NCBI GenBank assembly: GCA_964497095.1
Contig: CAZCCL010000081.1
Coordinates: forward strand, 1-11,793
Origin: CAVPLM01 sp964497095
Lineage (GTDB): Bacteria; Actinomycetota; Thermoleophilia; RBG-16-64-13
Length of the DNA stretch: 11,793 bases
Direction of reading: 5' to 3'
Shown: piece after piece, positions 1 through 6,675 of the stretch
How the letters are laid out: each line of letters opens with the position of its first letter
Numbering within the stretch: the first letter of the stretch is position 1
Program-made: the position numbers and the translations under genes
Notes under the pieces: generated by a model
Seen by the model: only the letters and a program-made list of their open reading frames with translations
Database searches by the model: none
Told to the model about the DNA's origin: nothing

Positions 1-2
1 TC

Positions 3-146
3 TACAGTCTGACCTACATCTTCACACTGAGCCCAGGCAGTGCCCAGCTCTCGATCGCAGCCCTCCTGGGTGGTGAGCCCCTGTGGCTGTCGAGAACAGG
101 AACGGCCCAAGGGATCCAAAGGAAGATCCGGCAGATTCATGAATAG
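3..146 (+). CDS. C-terminal fragment of an unidentified protein (partial, 5' end outside window)
   Basis: An open frame runs from the window edge to a TAG at 144-146 and gives 47 residues. It begins YSLTYIFTLSPGSAQ and ends GIQRKIRQIHE. The mix of a hydrophobic segment (SIAALLGG) and a basic, helical-looking tail is protein-like, but I recognise no family. The next small membrane ORF lies in the same reading frame, with only this TAG and eight codons between them. The pair could therefore be two operon genes or one gene split by a stop mutation. Because the 5' part is missing, neither the function nor the reality of the gene can be settled here. Confidence 0.42.
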   Translation, partial: YSLTYIFTLSPGSAQLSIAALLGGEPLWLSRTGTAQGIQRKIRQIHE

Positions 147-185
147 GCGACTGCTGACATATGTGAACGGGTGATTGGATTGCGA

Positions 186-347
186 ATGAATGTCCCTGCG
201 CTGATTGGCGTTGTGCTAATGATCGCCGTTATCGTTAGTGTGGATCTACTGTTCCTTAGGAATCACTTCTGGATACGGCTGATAGTGAATATCGGCATTG
301 TCTTGGTGTTTATAGCGTTGTATTTCGCAGTCCTAAGGAAGCCGTGA
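186..347 (+). CDS. Small two-helix membrane protein, function unknown
   Basis: ATG at 186 opens a 53-residue frame ending TGA at 345-347. The protein starts MNVPALIGVVLMIAVIVSV. It has two clear hydrophobic stretches (about residues 3-25 and 32-50) separated by a short polar turn (LRNHFW) and a basic end (LRKP), so it is almost certainly an inner-membrane hairpin. An in-frame GTG at 171 would add five residues. Neither start has a strong ribosome binding site, although GGA lies about 7 nt before the ATG. The composition is less GC-rich than the genes further right. It lies 24-39 nt after the stop of the upstream fragment, in the same frame, and 60 nt before a strong hairpin terminator, so it is probably the last gene of a rightward unit. 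I know no function for it. Confidence 0.6.
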   Translation: MNVPALIGVVLMIAVIVSVDLLFLRNHFWIRLIVNIGIVLVFIALYFAVLRKP

Positions 348-408
348 GCTAAGCGCCGCGGCGTCAGTTGGTTGCCCAGCACCCACATCCTGTCAGGCGC
401 ACCTAGAG

Positions 409-436
409 AGAAAGCCCCGCATAGGCGGGGCTTTCT
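409..436. terminator. Bidirectional intrinsic terminator hairpin
   Basis: A perfect 12-bp inverted repeat, AGAAAGCCCCGC (409-420) and GCGGGGCTTTCT (425-436), is separated by a 4-nt ATAG loop. The A-rich start and T-rich end of the stem give a usable U-rich tail in both directions. It sits between the rightward membrane ORF (ends 347) and the leftward PDZ gene (ends 496), so it can serve both converging transcripts. Confidence 0.85.
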
Positions 437-495
437 GGTTGGTCATGTCGCCGGCGAGCCTGCCGGCTCACTCCGGGTCCTTCAAGCCGGTGGCG

Positions 496-1209
496 CTATC
501 CAGAAACGGTGGCCGGTCTTGCCGCCAGCGTCACCTGGAAGGTCAGGCTCTGACCATCGCGGTCGATGAGCACCGAGACACTGTCTCCTGCGTTCTTCGT
601 CGCCACAAGGTTGACGACGTCTTCTTGCGTGGCCACCGACGTCCCGTCGATGTTGGTGATGATGTCACCTTGCCGGATGCCTGCCTGGAGAGCCGGTCCG
701 GTGCGATCGATGGAAGTAACCAGAGCCCCGCTCGCGCCGGAGAGACCATATTGCTGTTGTAGCGCCGGGGTAACGGTCGCTACCCCTACCCCGAGGTAGC
801 CTTGCTGACTGGACGGGGCCTGCGGGTTAGACGGGGCCTGCGGGCTGGGCTGGCCGCCCGATGGGGATTGTCCTTCGGGATAGCACTGCCGTTGCCGCTG
901 ACCGGGACCCTGCTGGTCGTTCCCGCCTTGCTGGAAGCCCCGCTCACGCAGGTTCATCTGCTGGCTGATCTCTTTCGCCCTGGTGGCGTCGCCATGATCT
1001 TCACGCGTGGATGTGAACCAGCCGATCGTGAAGAAAGCACCGGCCACCACGACTATCACCGCTGCGGCAACGCCATAGCGCCAGCCCCTGCTGAACCAGC
1101 CGGCGGTACGCTGACTGTTCCCGGTCGGGGGTACCTCGGCCGGCTGAGGGGTCTGCGCGGGCGTCTCCGTCGCCGCGGCAGTGGTGGTATCGTCTGTATC
1201 GCTCAACAT
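496..1209 (-). CDS. Single-pass membrane protein with an extracytoplasmic PDZ domain
   Basis: The 237-residue protein has four parts: a cytoplasmic Thr/Pro/Ala-rich tail (1-44), one transmembrane helix (about 45-65, VAAAVIVVVAGAFFTIGW), a Gln/Pro/Ser-rich spacer (about 90-136) and a PDZ domain (about 137-232). The PDZ domain has the GYLGV carboxylate-binding loop and the AGIRQGDIITNIDG core. It resembles the C-terminal PDZ of HtrA/DegP-type serine proteases, but no trypsin-like catalytic domain is present. A role in binding protein C-termini at the outer face of the membrane is therefore inferred, not shown. The start is ambiguous. AGGAGG (1212-1217) lies only 2 nt before the ATG at 1209 but 5 nt before an in-frame TTG at 1206, so TTG may be the real start. 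The gene is monocistronic and ends at the shared terminator at 409-436. Confidence 0.85.
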   Translation of the reverse strand: MLSDTDDTTTAAATETPAQTPQPAEVPPTGNSQRTAGWFSRGWRYGVAAAVIVVVAGAFFTIGWFTSTREDHGDATRAKEISQQMNLRERGFQQGGNDQQGPGQRQRQCYPEGQSPSGGQPSPQAPSNPQAPSSQQGYLGVGVATVTPALQQQYGLSGASGALVTSIDRTGPALQAGIRQGDIITNIDGTSVATQEDVVNLVATKNAGDSVSVLIDRDGQSLTFQVTLAARPATVSG

Positions 1210-1236
1210 CTCCTCCTACTCTTGCTCGATTCTTCT

Positions 1237-1253
1237 CAGCATCACAGATGCTG
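1237..1253. promoter_or_regulatory. Inverted repeat in the leader of the PDZ gene
   Basis: CAGCATC (1237-1243), ACA and GATGCTG (1247-1253) form perfect 7-bp arms about 20 nt upstream of the ribosome binding site of the leftward PDZ gene. It could be an operator half-site pair or a leader hairpin. A TTGACT on the same strand (near 1275) is a possible -35, but I see no convincing -10 at the right distance. Confidence 0.3.
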
Positions 1254-1501
1254 CGAGTCACTACTTCTCCTAGTCAAGGCAGGATAGGCCTCCACAGGTA
1301 AAGCCGCCGTAAGGCCTGCTTCACTACATGGCCGTCCCCTTGAGGGCTCTCGCGTCGTGACTGATCAGTAGAAGGTCTCGATCATTCACCGGACCCCGTC
1401 GAGCCCCTCGATGGGCGTGGCCCCGTTGTCGCTCACCGCGACGGTCGCTCTGATCAGACACTCCCGGGAACTCTCTCAGCCCTGCACCAAACGAGTTTCG
1501 G

Positions 1502-1557
1502 GCGACTTAAACACCGTAGGGCTATGCCCGTGCGGGTTCGAATTCTCCCCCGGGCTC
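1502..1557 (+). other. Degenerate 3' half of a tRNA-Leu(UAA)-like sequence
   Basis: The segment reads in tRNA order. It has CTTAAAC, which resembles the anticodon loop of tRNA-Leu(UAA), then a GGGC-TAT-GCCC hairpin in the place of the long variable arm. Next comes GTGCGGGTTCGAAT, the typical T-arm, and CCCGGGC at the position of the 3' acceptor strand. The invariant G53-C61 pair is G-T, the rest of the T stem is mismatched, and no matching 5' half with a GCCCGGG acceptor strand and D arm precedes it at tRNA spacing. It is therefore not a functional tRNA. It looks like the 3' tRNA piece commonly left at integrase attachment sites, or a decayed tRNA gene. Similarity is judged by eye against remembered tRNA consensus. 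Confidence 0.4.
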
Positions 1558-1616
1558 AAGTGCGGGGAGAGGAGCATCTTCTTCCTCAGCCGCTTTGTGG
1601 TCCCTTATTGGGGTTC

Positions 1617-1646
1617 TGCCCATAAGCTTGCCCACGGTTTGCCCAC
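1617..1646. repeat. Three short direct repeats of TGCCCA(C)
   Basis: TGCCCA(T) starts at 1617 and TGCCCAC at 1629 and 1640, so the spacing is 12 and 11 bp, about one helical turn. On the other strand they read GTGGGCA. Clusters of such repeats just beyond a tRNA 3' end are typical of tyrosine-recombinase arm-type binding sites. Their position about 60 bp after the tRNA-like fragment is what makes this reading attractive. Confidence 0.45.
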
Positions 1647-1652
1647 GAAAGA

Positions 1653-1678
1653 GTGTGCGGTCCCGGTGTGCGGTCCCG
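1653..1678. repeat. Perfect 13-bp tandem duplication
   Basis: GTGTGCGGTCCCG occurs twice back to back (1653-1665 and 1666-1678). It directly follows the TGCCCAC repeats. It may be part of the same recombination site, or a simple slippage duplication. Confidence 0.75.
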
Positions 1679-1829
1679 GCACATACTTGGCACGTTGGCT
1701 TCGGTAGGTGCGTGACACTTTCGGGACGCGGTTCCGGTACCTGGGCGACACCGGCTCCAGTGCCCGCTTGATGCCCCGGGGCTCTCTATTTGAGGACCTA
1801 AACTCCGTGGCCGGTTTCTGCTTTGGCCT

Positions 1830-2900
1830 CTACTCATCGACCGGCGGCGGTGTCTCGGGTTCGCGGACGGCCACTTCCTCTATCAGATCTTCATATCTCG
1901 CGATTCGGGCATCTATGTCCACTTCTCTGCTCATGGCTGCCAGAGCGGCCAGCCAAAGCCAGAGGTGAAGTCTCACGGCGTCAGCCTTGGTGAATCGCTT
2001 GTCCCAAGACGCCCTCATGCTTGCAGCGTGGTGGGCTCCGAGCAGGCTGTAGCAAAGAAGGTCGAGGGATATGGGCGGAGGGGGAGACCCCAGTTGTCTT
2101 GCACTCTCGAACTCCCCGGCGATTGTGGTAACGACTTCCTCCCAGGCCTGCTCCGAGAGTCTGTGCCGTTCGGCTTCGGCCAGTGAAGCCTCGCAGTTGA
2201 TCTGCTCCATTACCTGAGAGCCAAACTGGGTGGCTCGGTGGTCGGCCAAGAGGCGCCACAGCAGCCTCTCACCTGGATCGTCCGACTCCTTCACTTTGGG
2301 TTCGACAAAGGCAAGGTTCCAGGTGAGGAACGTCCGGAATGACTCCACGAACAACTGTAGCTTGCTGGGGAAGTGGCTGTAGAAGGTCTGCGAGGTGATC
2401 CCCAGCTTGCGGATGATCGTGGCGACATGGGTCTCCTTGTACCCCTTGGCCGCAAACTCCTCGGTGGCCACCCGTAGGATGGCGCGGTGGATCCGCTCGC
2501 TTTCCTGGGCGGCAAGATCCACGTCGTTTGCGCTCGCCTCGGCCAACTCCGTCCTCAGTTCCAGCTTGATCTCTGCCAATGAGCGGCCGGTCTTCTTCAG
2601 CTCTGCAATCCGCTTCAGCAGCCGTGCGTGGTCTCGCGTGTAAAGAGCCCGGCTGACTGCGGTCTTTTGGGGCCGGGGGAGCAGCCCTTCGCGAACATAG
2701 AAGTGGATGGTGCTCCGAGGGACACCTGACTCCCTCTCGAGGGCAGATATTGTCAGCGCTTCGGAGATGTGTCGGCTCCTTCTTTTTGCCCCGGTGCTGT
2801 CCCGGCGGCCTTCGTCACCATAATTGGCAGAGGGCCGGCCTGATTGGCCAATCTTCCGGTAGGGCCGCCGCCGATACAGTGATGCTTCACAACTTAGCAC
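1830..2900 (-). CDS. Transcriptional regulator fusing MerR-type and TetR-type DNA-binding domains
   Basis: With the GTG at 2900 the protein has 356 residues. Residues about 49-115 are a MerR-type winged helix: LTISALERESGVPRSTIHFY, then VREGLLPRP and a basic helix. Residues about 136-184 are a complete TetR helix-turn-helix (EEFAAKGYKET, then IRKLGITSQTFYSHFPSK), followed by an alpha-helical TetR-like ligand and dimerisation region to about 330. MerR proteins normally carry a small effector domain and TetR proteins a single N-terminal HTH, so this protein has two different DNA-binding modules. No ribosome binding site precedes the GTG, and the first 48 residues match neither domain. The true start may be downstream: AAGAAGGAG lies 7 nt before an ATC codon of the MerR segment, but ATC would be an exceptional start. 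The gene is divergent from the importer operon and separated from it by a palindrome-rich gap, so control of that operon, with the imported compound as ligand, is the natural inference. Confidence 0.85.
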   Translation of the reverse strand: MLSCEASLYRRRPYRKIGQSGRPSANYGDEGRRDSTGAKRRSRHISEALTISALERESGVPRSTIHFYVREGLLPRPQKTAVSRALYTRDHARLLKRIAELKKTGRSLAEIKLELRTELAEASANDVDLAAQESERIHRAILRVATEEFAAKGYKETHVATIIRKLGITSQTFYSHFPSKLQLFVESFRTFLTWNLAFVEPKVKESDDPGERLLWRLLADHRATQFGSQVMEQINCEASLAEAERHRLSEQAWEEVVTTIAGEFESARQLGSPPPPISLDLLCYSLLGAHHAASMRASWDKRFTKADAVRLHLWLWLAALAAMSREVDIDARIARYEDLIEEVAVREPETPPPVDE

Positions 2901-2914
2901 AGCAACAAGAGTCG

Positions 2915-2943
2915 TTGACAGATGGGGGCCTGTCCTATAGGAT
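2915..2943 (+). promoter_or_regulatory. Sigma70-type promoter of the importer operon
   Basis: A consensus -35 TTGACA (2915-2920) is followed after exactly 17 bp by TAGGAT (2938-2943), which matches the -10 consensus at four of six positions, including the key T1, A2 and T6. Transcription would start near 2950, about 50 nt before the livH start. A 10-bp palindrome, TCCTATAGGA (2933-2942), overlaps the -10 box and could be a regulator site. Confidence 0.6.
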
Positions 2944-2960
2944 GGCGCCTATGCTCCCGG

Positions 2961-2976
2961 GGTCCCGGCCGGGACC
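2961..2976. promoter_or_regulatory. 16-bp perfect palindrome, candidate operator in the divergent gap
   Basis: GGTCCCGGCCGGGACC is its own reverse complement. It lies between the divergent regulator and the importer, downstream of the predicted transcription start. It is nested inside a second pair of arms, CTCCCGG (2954-2960) and CCGGGAG (2986-2992). It is a good candidate operator for the dimeric MerR/TetR regulator. As RNA it would form a long hairpin whose outer 3' arm abuts the livH ribosome binding site, so leader control is an alternative. Confidence 0.5.
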
Positions 2977-3002
2977 TAGAGGCATCCGGGAGGGGGGAGT
3001 CA

Positions 3003-3881
3003 TTGGCGAAGTGGATTCAACTACTGGTGACCGGCGTCACCCTGGGTAGCATCTACTCGCTGATAGCTCTCGGCTACGTGACGATCTATCGGACCTCTCG
3101 CATCGTGAACATGGCGCAGGGCGCCTTCGTCATGTTCGGCGCTTTCTTCACCTACTCGTTTTTGAGCGAGATCGGCCTGCCCTACTGGCTCTCCGCGGTC
3201 CTTGCCATCGTCGCGGTGGTGATGATTGCGATAGTGATGTACCTGCTCGTGCTCCGGCCTCTGGTCAAGATCTCCCTGGTATCCATCATCCTCGCCACCA
3301 TGGCCCTCAGCATCCTTTTCGAGAACTTCGCGCTTCTGCGCTGGGGTGGATACGGGAAAAGCGTTCCGGCCTTCACGGGCGATAAGGCGTTGTTCGTCGG
3401 AAAGGTGGCCGTGTTTCCTCAGAGTCTCTGGGTGATCGGTCTGATGATACTCGTGCTCATCGGCCTGTATCTTCTGAACAGCCGCACCCGCGTCGGCAAG
3501 CAGATGACTGCCACCTCCAATGATCCTGAAGCAGCGAGTCTCTCTGGGGTCAGTATCGGGCGGATGATTCTCCTGGCGTTCGGCATATCAGCGGCCATCG
3601 GGGCCCTTGGCGGCATCGCCATTACTCCTATCAGTTCGACCAACTACTTGTCCGGAGGCATCTACGCGCTCAGCGGGTTTGTGGCGGCCATCCTGGGCGG
3701 TTGGGGATCGAGTTCCGGGGCGGTCGTAGGCGGTCTCGCGCTGGGCATCATCCAGTCGCTCGTCACCGGGTTTCTCCCGGCCGGGTACCAGGACGCGATC
3801 GCCTACGCCATCCTTATCCTGGTCCTCTATTTCAGGCCCACCGGGCTCCTTGGTATACCTTCGGGCGAAGGTGAGGCGTGA
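3003..3881 (+). CDS. livH: Branched-chain amino acid/amide ABC transporter permease, LivH type
   Basis: This is one half of the membrane channel of a LIV/HAAT-family importer. The start is TTG at 3003, preceded by a purine-rich GGGAGGGGGGAG at about 2988-2999, and gives 292 residues, the usual LivH length. The ATG at 2922 would add an unlikely non-hydrophobic tail translated from the palindromic leader. The sequence has about eight hydrophobic helices. It keeps the LivH hallmarks GYVTIYRTSRIVNMAQGAF near the N-terminus, a charged loop (DPEAASLSGVSIGRM) between helices, and a C-terminal FRPTGLLG. The stop overlaps the start of the next gene by one base (TGATG), so translation of the two is coupled. 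The family carries amino acids, amides, urea and small organic acids. The sequence does not show which substrate is used here. Confidence 0.93.
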   Translation: MAKWIQLLVTGVTLGSIYSLIALGYVTIYRTSRIVNMAQGAFVMFGAFFTYSFLSEIGLPYWLSAVLAIVAVVMIAIVMYLLVLRPLVKISLVSIILATMALSILFENFALLRWGGYGKSVPAFTGDKALFVGKVAVFPQSLWVIGLMILVLIGLYLLNSRTRVGKQMTATSNDPEAASLSGVSIGRMILLAFGISAAIGALGGIAITPISSTNYLSGGIYALSGFVAAILGGWGSSSGAVVGGLALGIIQSLVTGFLPAGYQDAIAYAILILVLYFRPTGLLGIPSGEGEA

Positions 3882-6607
3882 TGGAGGATCTGCAGGTCGC
3901 GGGGAGCTCCCCCGGCCGCTACTCGTGGAACAGGAGCAAAGGGCTGGTCTTCAAAACCCTTCTCGTCGTCATTCTGCTGGTCTGGCCGATCCTCTATCAA
4001 AGCGGCTACGCCATGAGAATCATGACCACGGGCGGTTTGTGGGCGATCATCACCGTCGCGGTGGTCATTATCCTGGGACAGGCCGGGCAACTCTCCTTCG
4101 GACACTCGGCATTCTATGGGATGGGCGCCTACACGGCTGCGCTGCTCTCCATGAAGCTTTCAGTTCCCACGTTCCCGGCTATGATCGTCGGGGCGCTGGT
4201 CCCAGGTGTGATCGCCCTAATCGTAGGCCGGCCGGTACTCAAGCTGCGTTATTTCTACCTGGCGTTGGCCACCATCGGGCTGGGGCAGATCTTCTTGGTC
4301 CTGGTCACCCAGTTCCGTACTGTCACCGGCTCCACCACGGGTCTCGCTCCGATCCCGACCCTCAACATCTTCGGGTTCGACTTCAACACCAACCTGCGCC
4401 AGTACTACCTCATCTGGGTCGTGGCCGTAGTCGTCGTGCTGTTCGTCGACCGTGCTCTCAAGTATCGCGTGGGGAGAGCGCTCCGCGGATTGGCAACCAG
4501 TGAGATCGCCTCTTCGACTCTCGGTGTGCGGACGGCCAACTGGAAACTGCTCGCGTTTGTGACGAGTGCGGTCATCTGCGGGTTGGCCGGCGGGCTCTAT
4601 GCGTTCGTCACCATGGCCGTCACTCCAAGTTCCTTCACCTTCACAGCCGCCATCCTTCCCATTGTCATGATGTTGATCGGGGGAGGATCGGCATGGGGCG
4701 CGGTCATCGGTGCGGTCTTGATGACTTGGGTCATCAACGGGTTCACGAGCGTTCAGGAGTACAGCGGGATCATCTATTCGGTCATCATGATCCTGCTCCT
4801 GATCTTCTTACCGGCTGGACTGGCGCTACAGCCCGGCCAGCGAGCCCGCCTGAAGGCATTCGTCCTTCGGGAGAAGCTTCGTGAGCCTGCCCAGTGTCTG
4901 GTGGCCGCCGAGGAGGACCGGCCTGTGGGTCAGTGCGAGACCTCAGTCGGGCTTCCTCTTGCCGTCTCGCCGGATATTGGCCCTGAGACCTCCACCGGGG
5001 AAAGCGCCGCGACTGGGCAAGGGTCCGAGGCTTCCGCTGGGCGCCGGGCGATGGAGAGCGCGGGCGGCCCGCTTCTTGAGGTGGAGGACCTCTCCGTCCA
5101 TTTCGGCGGGCTCAAAGCTGTCGAAAAGGTGTCCCTCCAGGTGGGTGAGGGCGACATCGTGGCGCTTATCGGCCCCAACGGGGCGGGCAAGACGACACTC
5201 TTCAACGCTGTGACTCGCCTGCAGAAGCTCTCCGGCGGCACGGTCCGCTTCGACGGAAAGGACGTCACCAAGACGTCCCCGGCCGACACCGCTCGCCTCG
5301 GCATGGCGCGTACTTTTCAGAACCTACGTATCTATGTCAACATGACGGTGCTGGAGAACGTCCTGGTGGGCTGCCACCGGCATGAGCGATCCGGCCTCTG
5401 GGCCGGGGGCTTGGGGCTTCCTCGTCAGCGCCGAGAAGAAAAGAGGTCCCGCGAGCGCGCGGCCCAGGCGCTGGCTGCGGTCGGACTGGAAGAGAAGGCC
5501 TATCTCCCTGCCGCCAGTCTCCCTTACGGTTCGCAACGTCTGGTCGAGATTGCACGAGCCCTCGCCTCCGAGCCCCGCCTTCTGCTACTCGACGAGCCTG
5601 CAGCCGGAATGAACGTGGCGGAGAGAGCCGACCTCGTCGCACGTATCCGCGACATTCGCGACTCGGGGGTGACCGTGCTGCTGGTCGAACACGACGTCGA
5701 GTTGGTGATGGGGATCTCTGAAAAGGTCTACGTCCTCGACTATGGTGCTCTGATCGCCGAAGGGCGGCCCGAGGCGGTCCGGCAGAACCCTGCAGTCATC
5801 GAGGCTTACCTGGGAGTCAGACACGCCCGGGCGGCCGACCTGTGCGAGACCCGCGACCTCACCTCGGGCGCGTGTCCGGAGCCCGAGGATCTCCTCACCA
5901 TCAAGGACCTCAGCACTACTTATGGCTCTATCCAGGCGCTACACGGAGTCTCGTTCGGTGTTCCAAAGGGCGAAGTGGTGGCGGTCCTGGGGGCCAACGG
6001 CGCCGGCAAGAGTACTCTGCTCCATACCGTCTCCGGCCTGCTTAGACCTAGAGCCGGCTCGGTCGTCTACGAAGGCGCGGACATCACCCATCTTCCTCCA
6101 GCGAAGATTACCGCCCGGGGGCTGTGCCAGGTGCCGGAGGGAAGGCGGCTCTTCCGCGAGCTTTCGGTGCAGGACAACCTGGTGGTGGGCAGTTCGGGTC
6201 GCAAGGATTGGCGAGACAGTCTGAACGACGATATCGCTTATGTTTACGAGCTCTTCCCGGTTCTGGCGGAGCGTCGCAGGCAGCCGGCCGGCACGCTATC
6301 GGGGGGAGAGCAGCAGATGTTGGCCATCGGCCGGGCGCTTGTCGGCAGGCCGAGATTGCTGCTACTCGACGAGCCGTCGATGGGTCTCGCCCCTCAAGCT
6401 GTGGAGCGGATCTTCGAGGCTCTCGCTCAGTTGAACAAACAAGGTCTCACCATGCTGATGGTGGAACAGAGCGCGGAGATGGCGCTCTCCATGGCGCATC
6501 GCGCTGTGGTCTTGCAGACCGGTTCTGTGGTCGTGTCCGGTCTCGCGGACACTCTTAAGTCGGATGATCGCGTGCAGGCCAGCTATCTGGGCGTGGCCCG
6601 GAGCTGA
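3881..6607 (+). CDS. Triple fusion LivM permease - LivG ATPase - LivF ATPase
   Basis: One uninterrupted 908-residue frame from ATG 3881 (GGTGAGG upstream; an in-frame GTG at 3878 is possible) holds three normally separate importer subunits. Residues about 20-320 are a LivM permease with many helices and the family motif GQAGQLSFGHSAFYGMGAY. Residues about 320-397 are a polar Glu/Ser/Gly-rich linker. Residues about 398-650 are LivG: Walker A GPNGAGKT 431-438, Q-loop TFQNLR, signature LPYGSQR 547-553, Walker B LLLLDEP with D571/E572, and switch His in VEHD. Residues about 670-908 are LivF: Walker A GANGAGKS 704-711, signature LSGGEQQ 806-812, and Walker B with D830/E831. Both ATPases look catalytically intact. 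Paired with LivH, one such chain would supply everything but the binding protein. LivM-LivG fusions are known in Actinomycetota; fusion of all three I believe is rare. A sequencing error that hid stops is unlikely, because both junctions have extended linkers. Confidence 0.93.
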   Translation: MEDLQVAGSSPGRYSWNRSKGLVFKTLLVVILLVWPILYQSGYAMRIMTTGGLWAIITVAVVIILGQAGQLSFGHSAFYGMGAYTAALLSMKLSVPTFPAMIVGALVPGVIALIVGRPVLKLRYFYLALATIGLGQIFLVLVTQFRTVTGSTTGLAPIPTLNIFGFDFNTNLRQYYLIWVVAVVVVLFVDRALKYRVGRALRGLATSEIASSTLGVRTANWKLLAFVTSAVICGLAGGLYAFVTMAVTPSSFTFTAAILPIVMMLIGGGSAWGAVIGAVLMTWVINGFTSVQEYSGIIYSVIMILLLIFLPAGLALQPGQRARLKAFVLREKLREPAQCLVAAEEDRPVGQCETSVGLPLAVSPDIGPETSTGESAATGQGSEASAGRRAMESAGGPLLEVEDLSVHFGGLKAVEKVSLQVGEGDIVALIGPNGAGKTTLFNAVTRLQKLSGGTVRFDGKDVTKTSPADTARLGMARTFQNLRIYVNMTVLENVLVGCHRHERSGLWAGGLGLPRQRREEKRSRERAAQALAAVGLEEKAYLPAASLPYGSQRLVEIARALASEPRLLLLDEPAAGMNVAERADLVARIRDIRDSGVTVLLVEHDVELVMGISEKVYVLDYGALIAEGRPEAVRQNPAVIEAYLGVRHARAADLCETRDLTSGACPEPEDLLTIKDLSTTYGSIQALHGVSFGVPKGEVVAVLGANGAGKSTLLHTVSGLLRPRAGSVVYEGADITHLPPAKITARGLCQVPEGRRLFRELSVQDNLVVGSSGRKDWRDSLNDDIAYVYELFPVLAERRRQPAGTLSGGEQQMLAIGRALVGRPRLLLLDEPSMGLAPQAVERIFEALAQLNKQGLTMLMVEQSAEMALSMAHRAVVLQTGSVVVSGLADTLKSDDRVQASYLGVARS

Positions 6608-6675
6608 GGCACGCTTTCAGGCACCTACAGGGTAGGGCAAGCAACGGAGAAACAACGTTCGCAAGGGAGGAAGGG

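Larger units (their letters stand above)
1210..1829. other. Gene-free stretch with a possible relic attachment site
   Basis: I see no convincing coding region between the PDZ gene and the leftward regulator. Open frames here lack ribosome binding sites and family resemblance. The stretch holds the leader repeat of the PDZ gene, a 10-bp palindrome ACTGATCAGT (1360-1369), a tRNA-like 3' fragment (about 1502-1557), three TGCCCA-type repeats (1617-1646) and a 13-bp tandem duplication (1653-1678). I see no terminator-like hairpin directly behind the regulator stop at 1830. Confidence 0.5.

Noticed and set aside
1502..1557. Functional tRNA-Leu gene or tmRNA 3' end
   Set aside because: The T stem is mismatched, including the invariant G53-C61 pair. 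The anticodon stem does not close, and no 5' acceptor strand or D arm lies at the proper distance.
1411..1707. 98-codon rightward open frame
   Set aside because: It runs through the tRNA-like fragment and the tandem repeats, lacks a ribosome binding site and shows no family resemblance.
2922..3002. Longer livH start at the ATG at 2922
   Set aside because: The extra 27 residues would be translated from the palindromic leader and lie inside the predicted promoter. The TTG at 3003 has the ribosome binding site and gives the normal LivH N-terminus.
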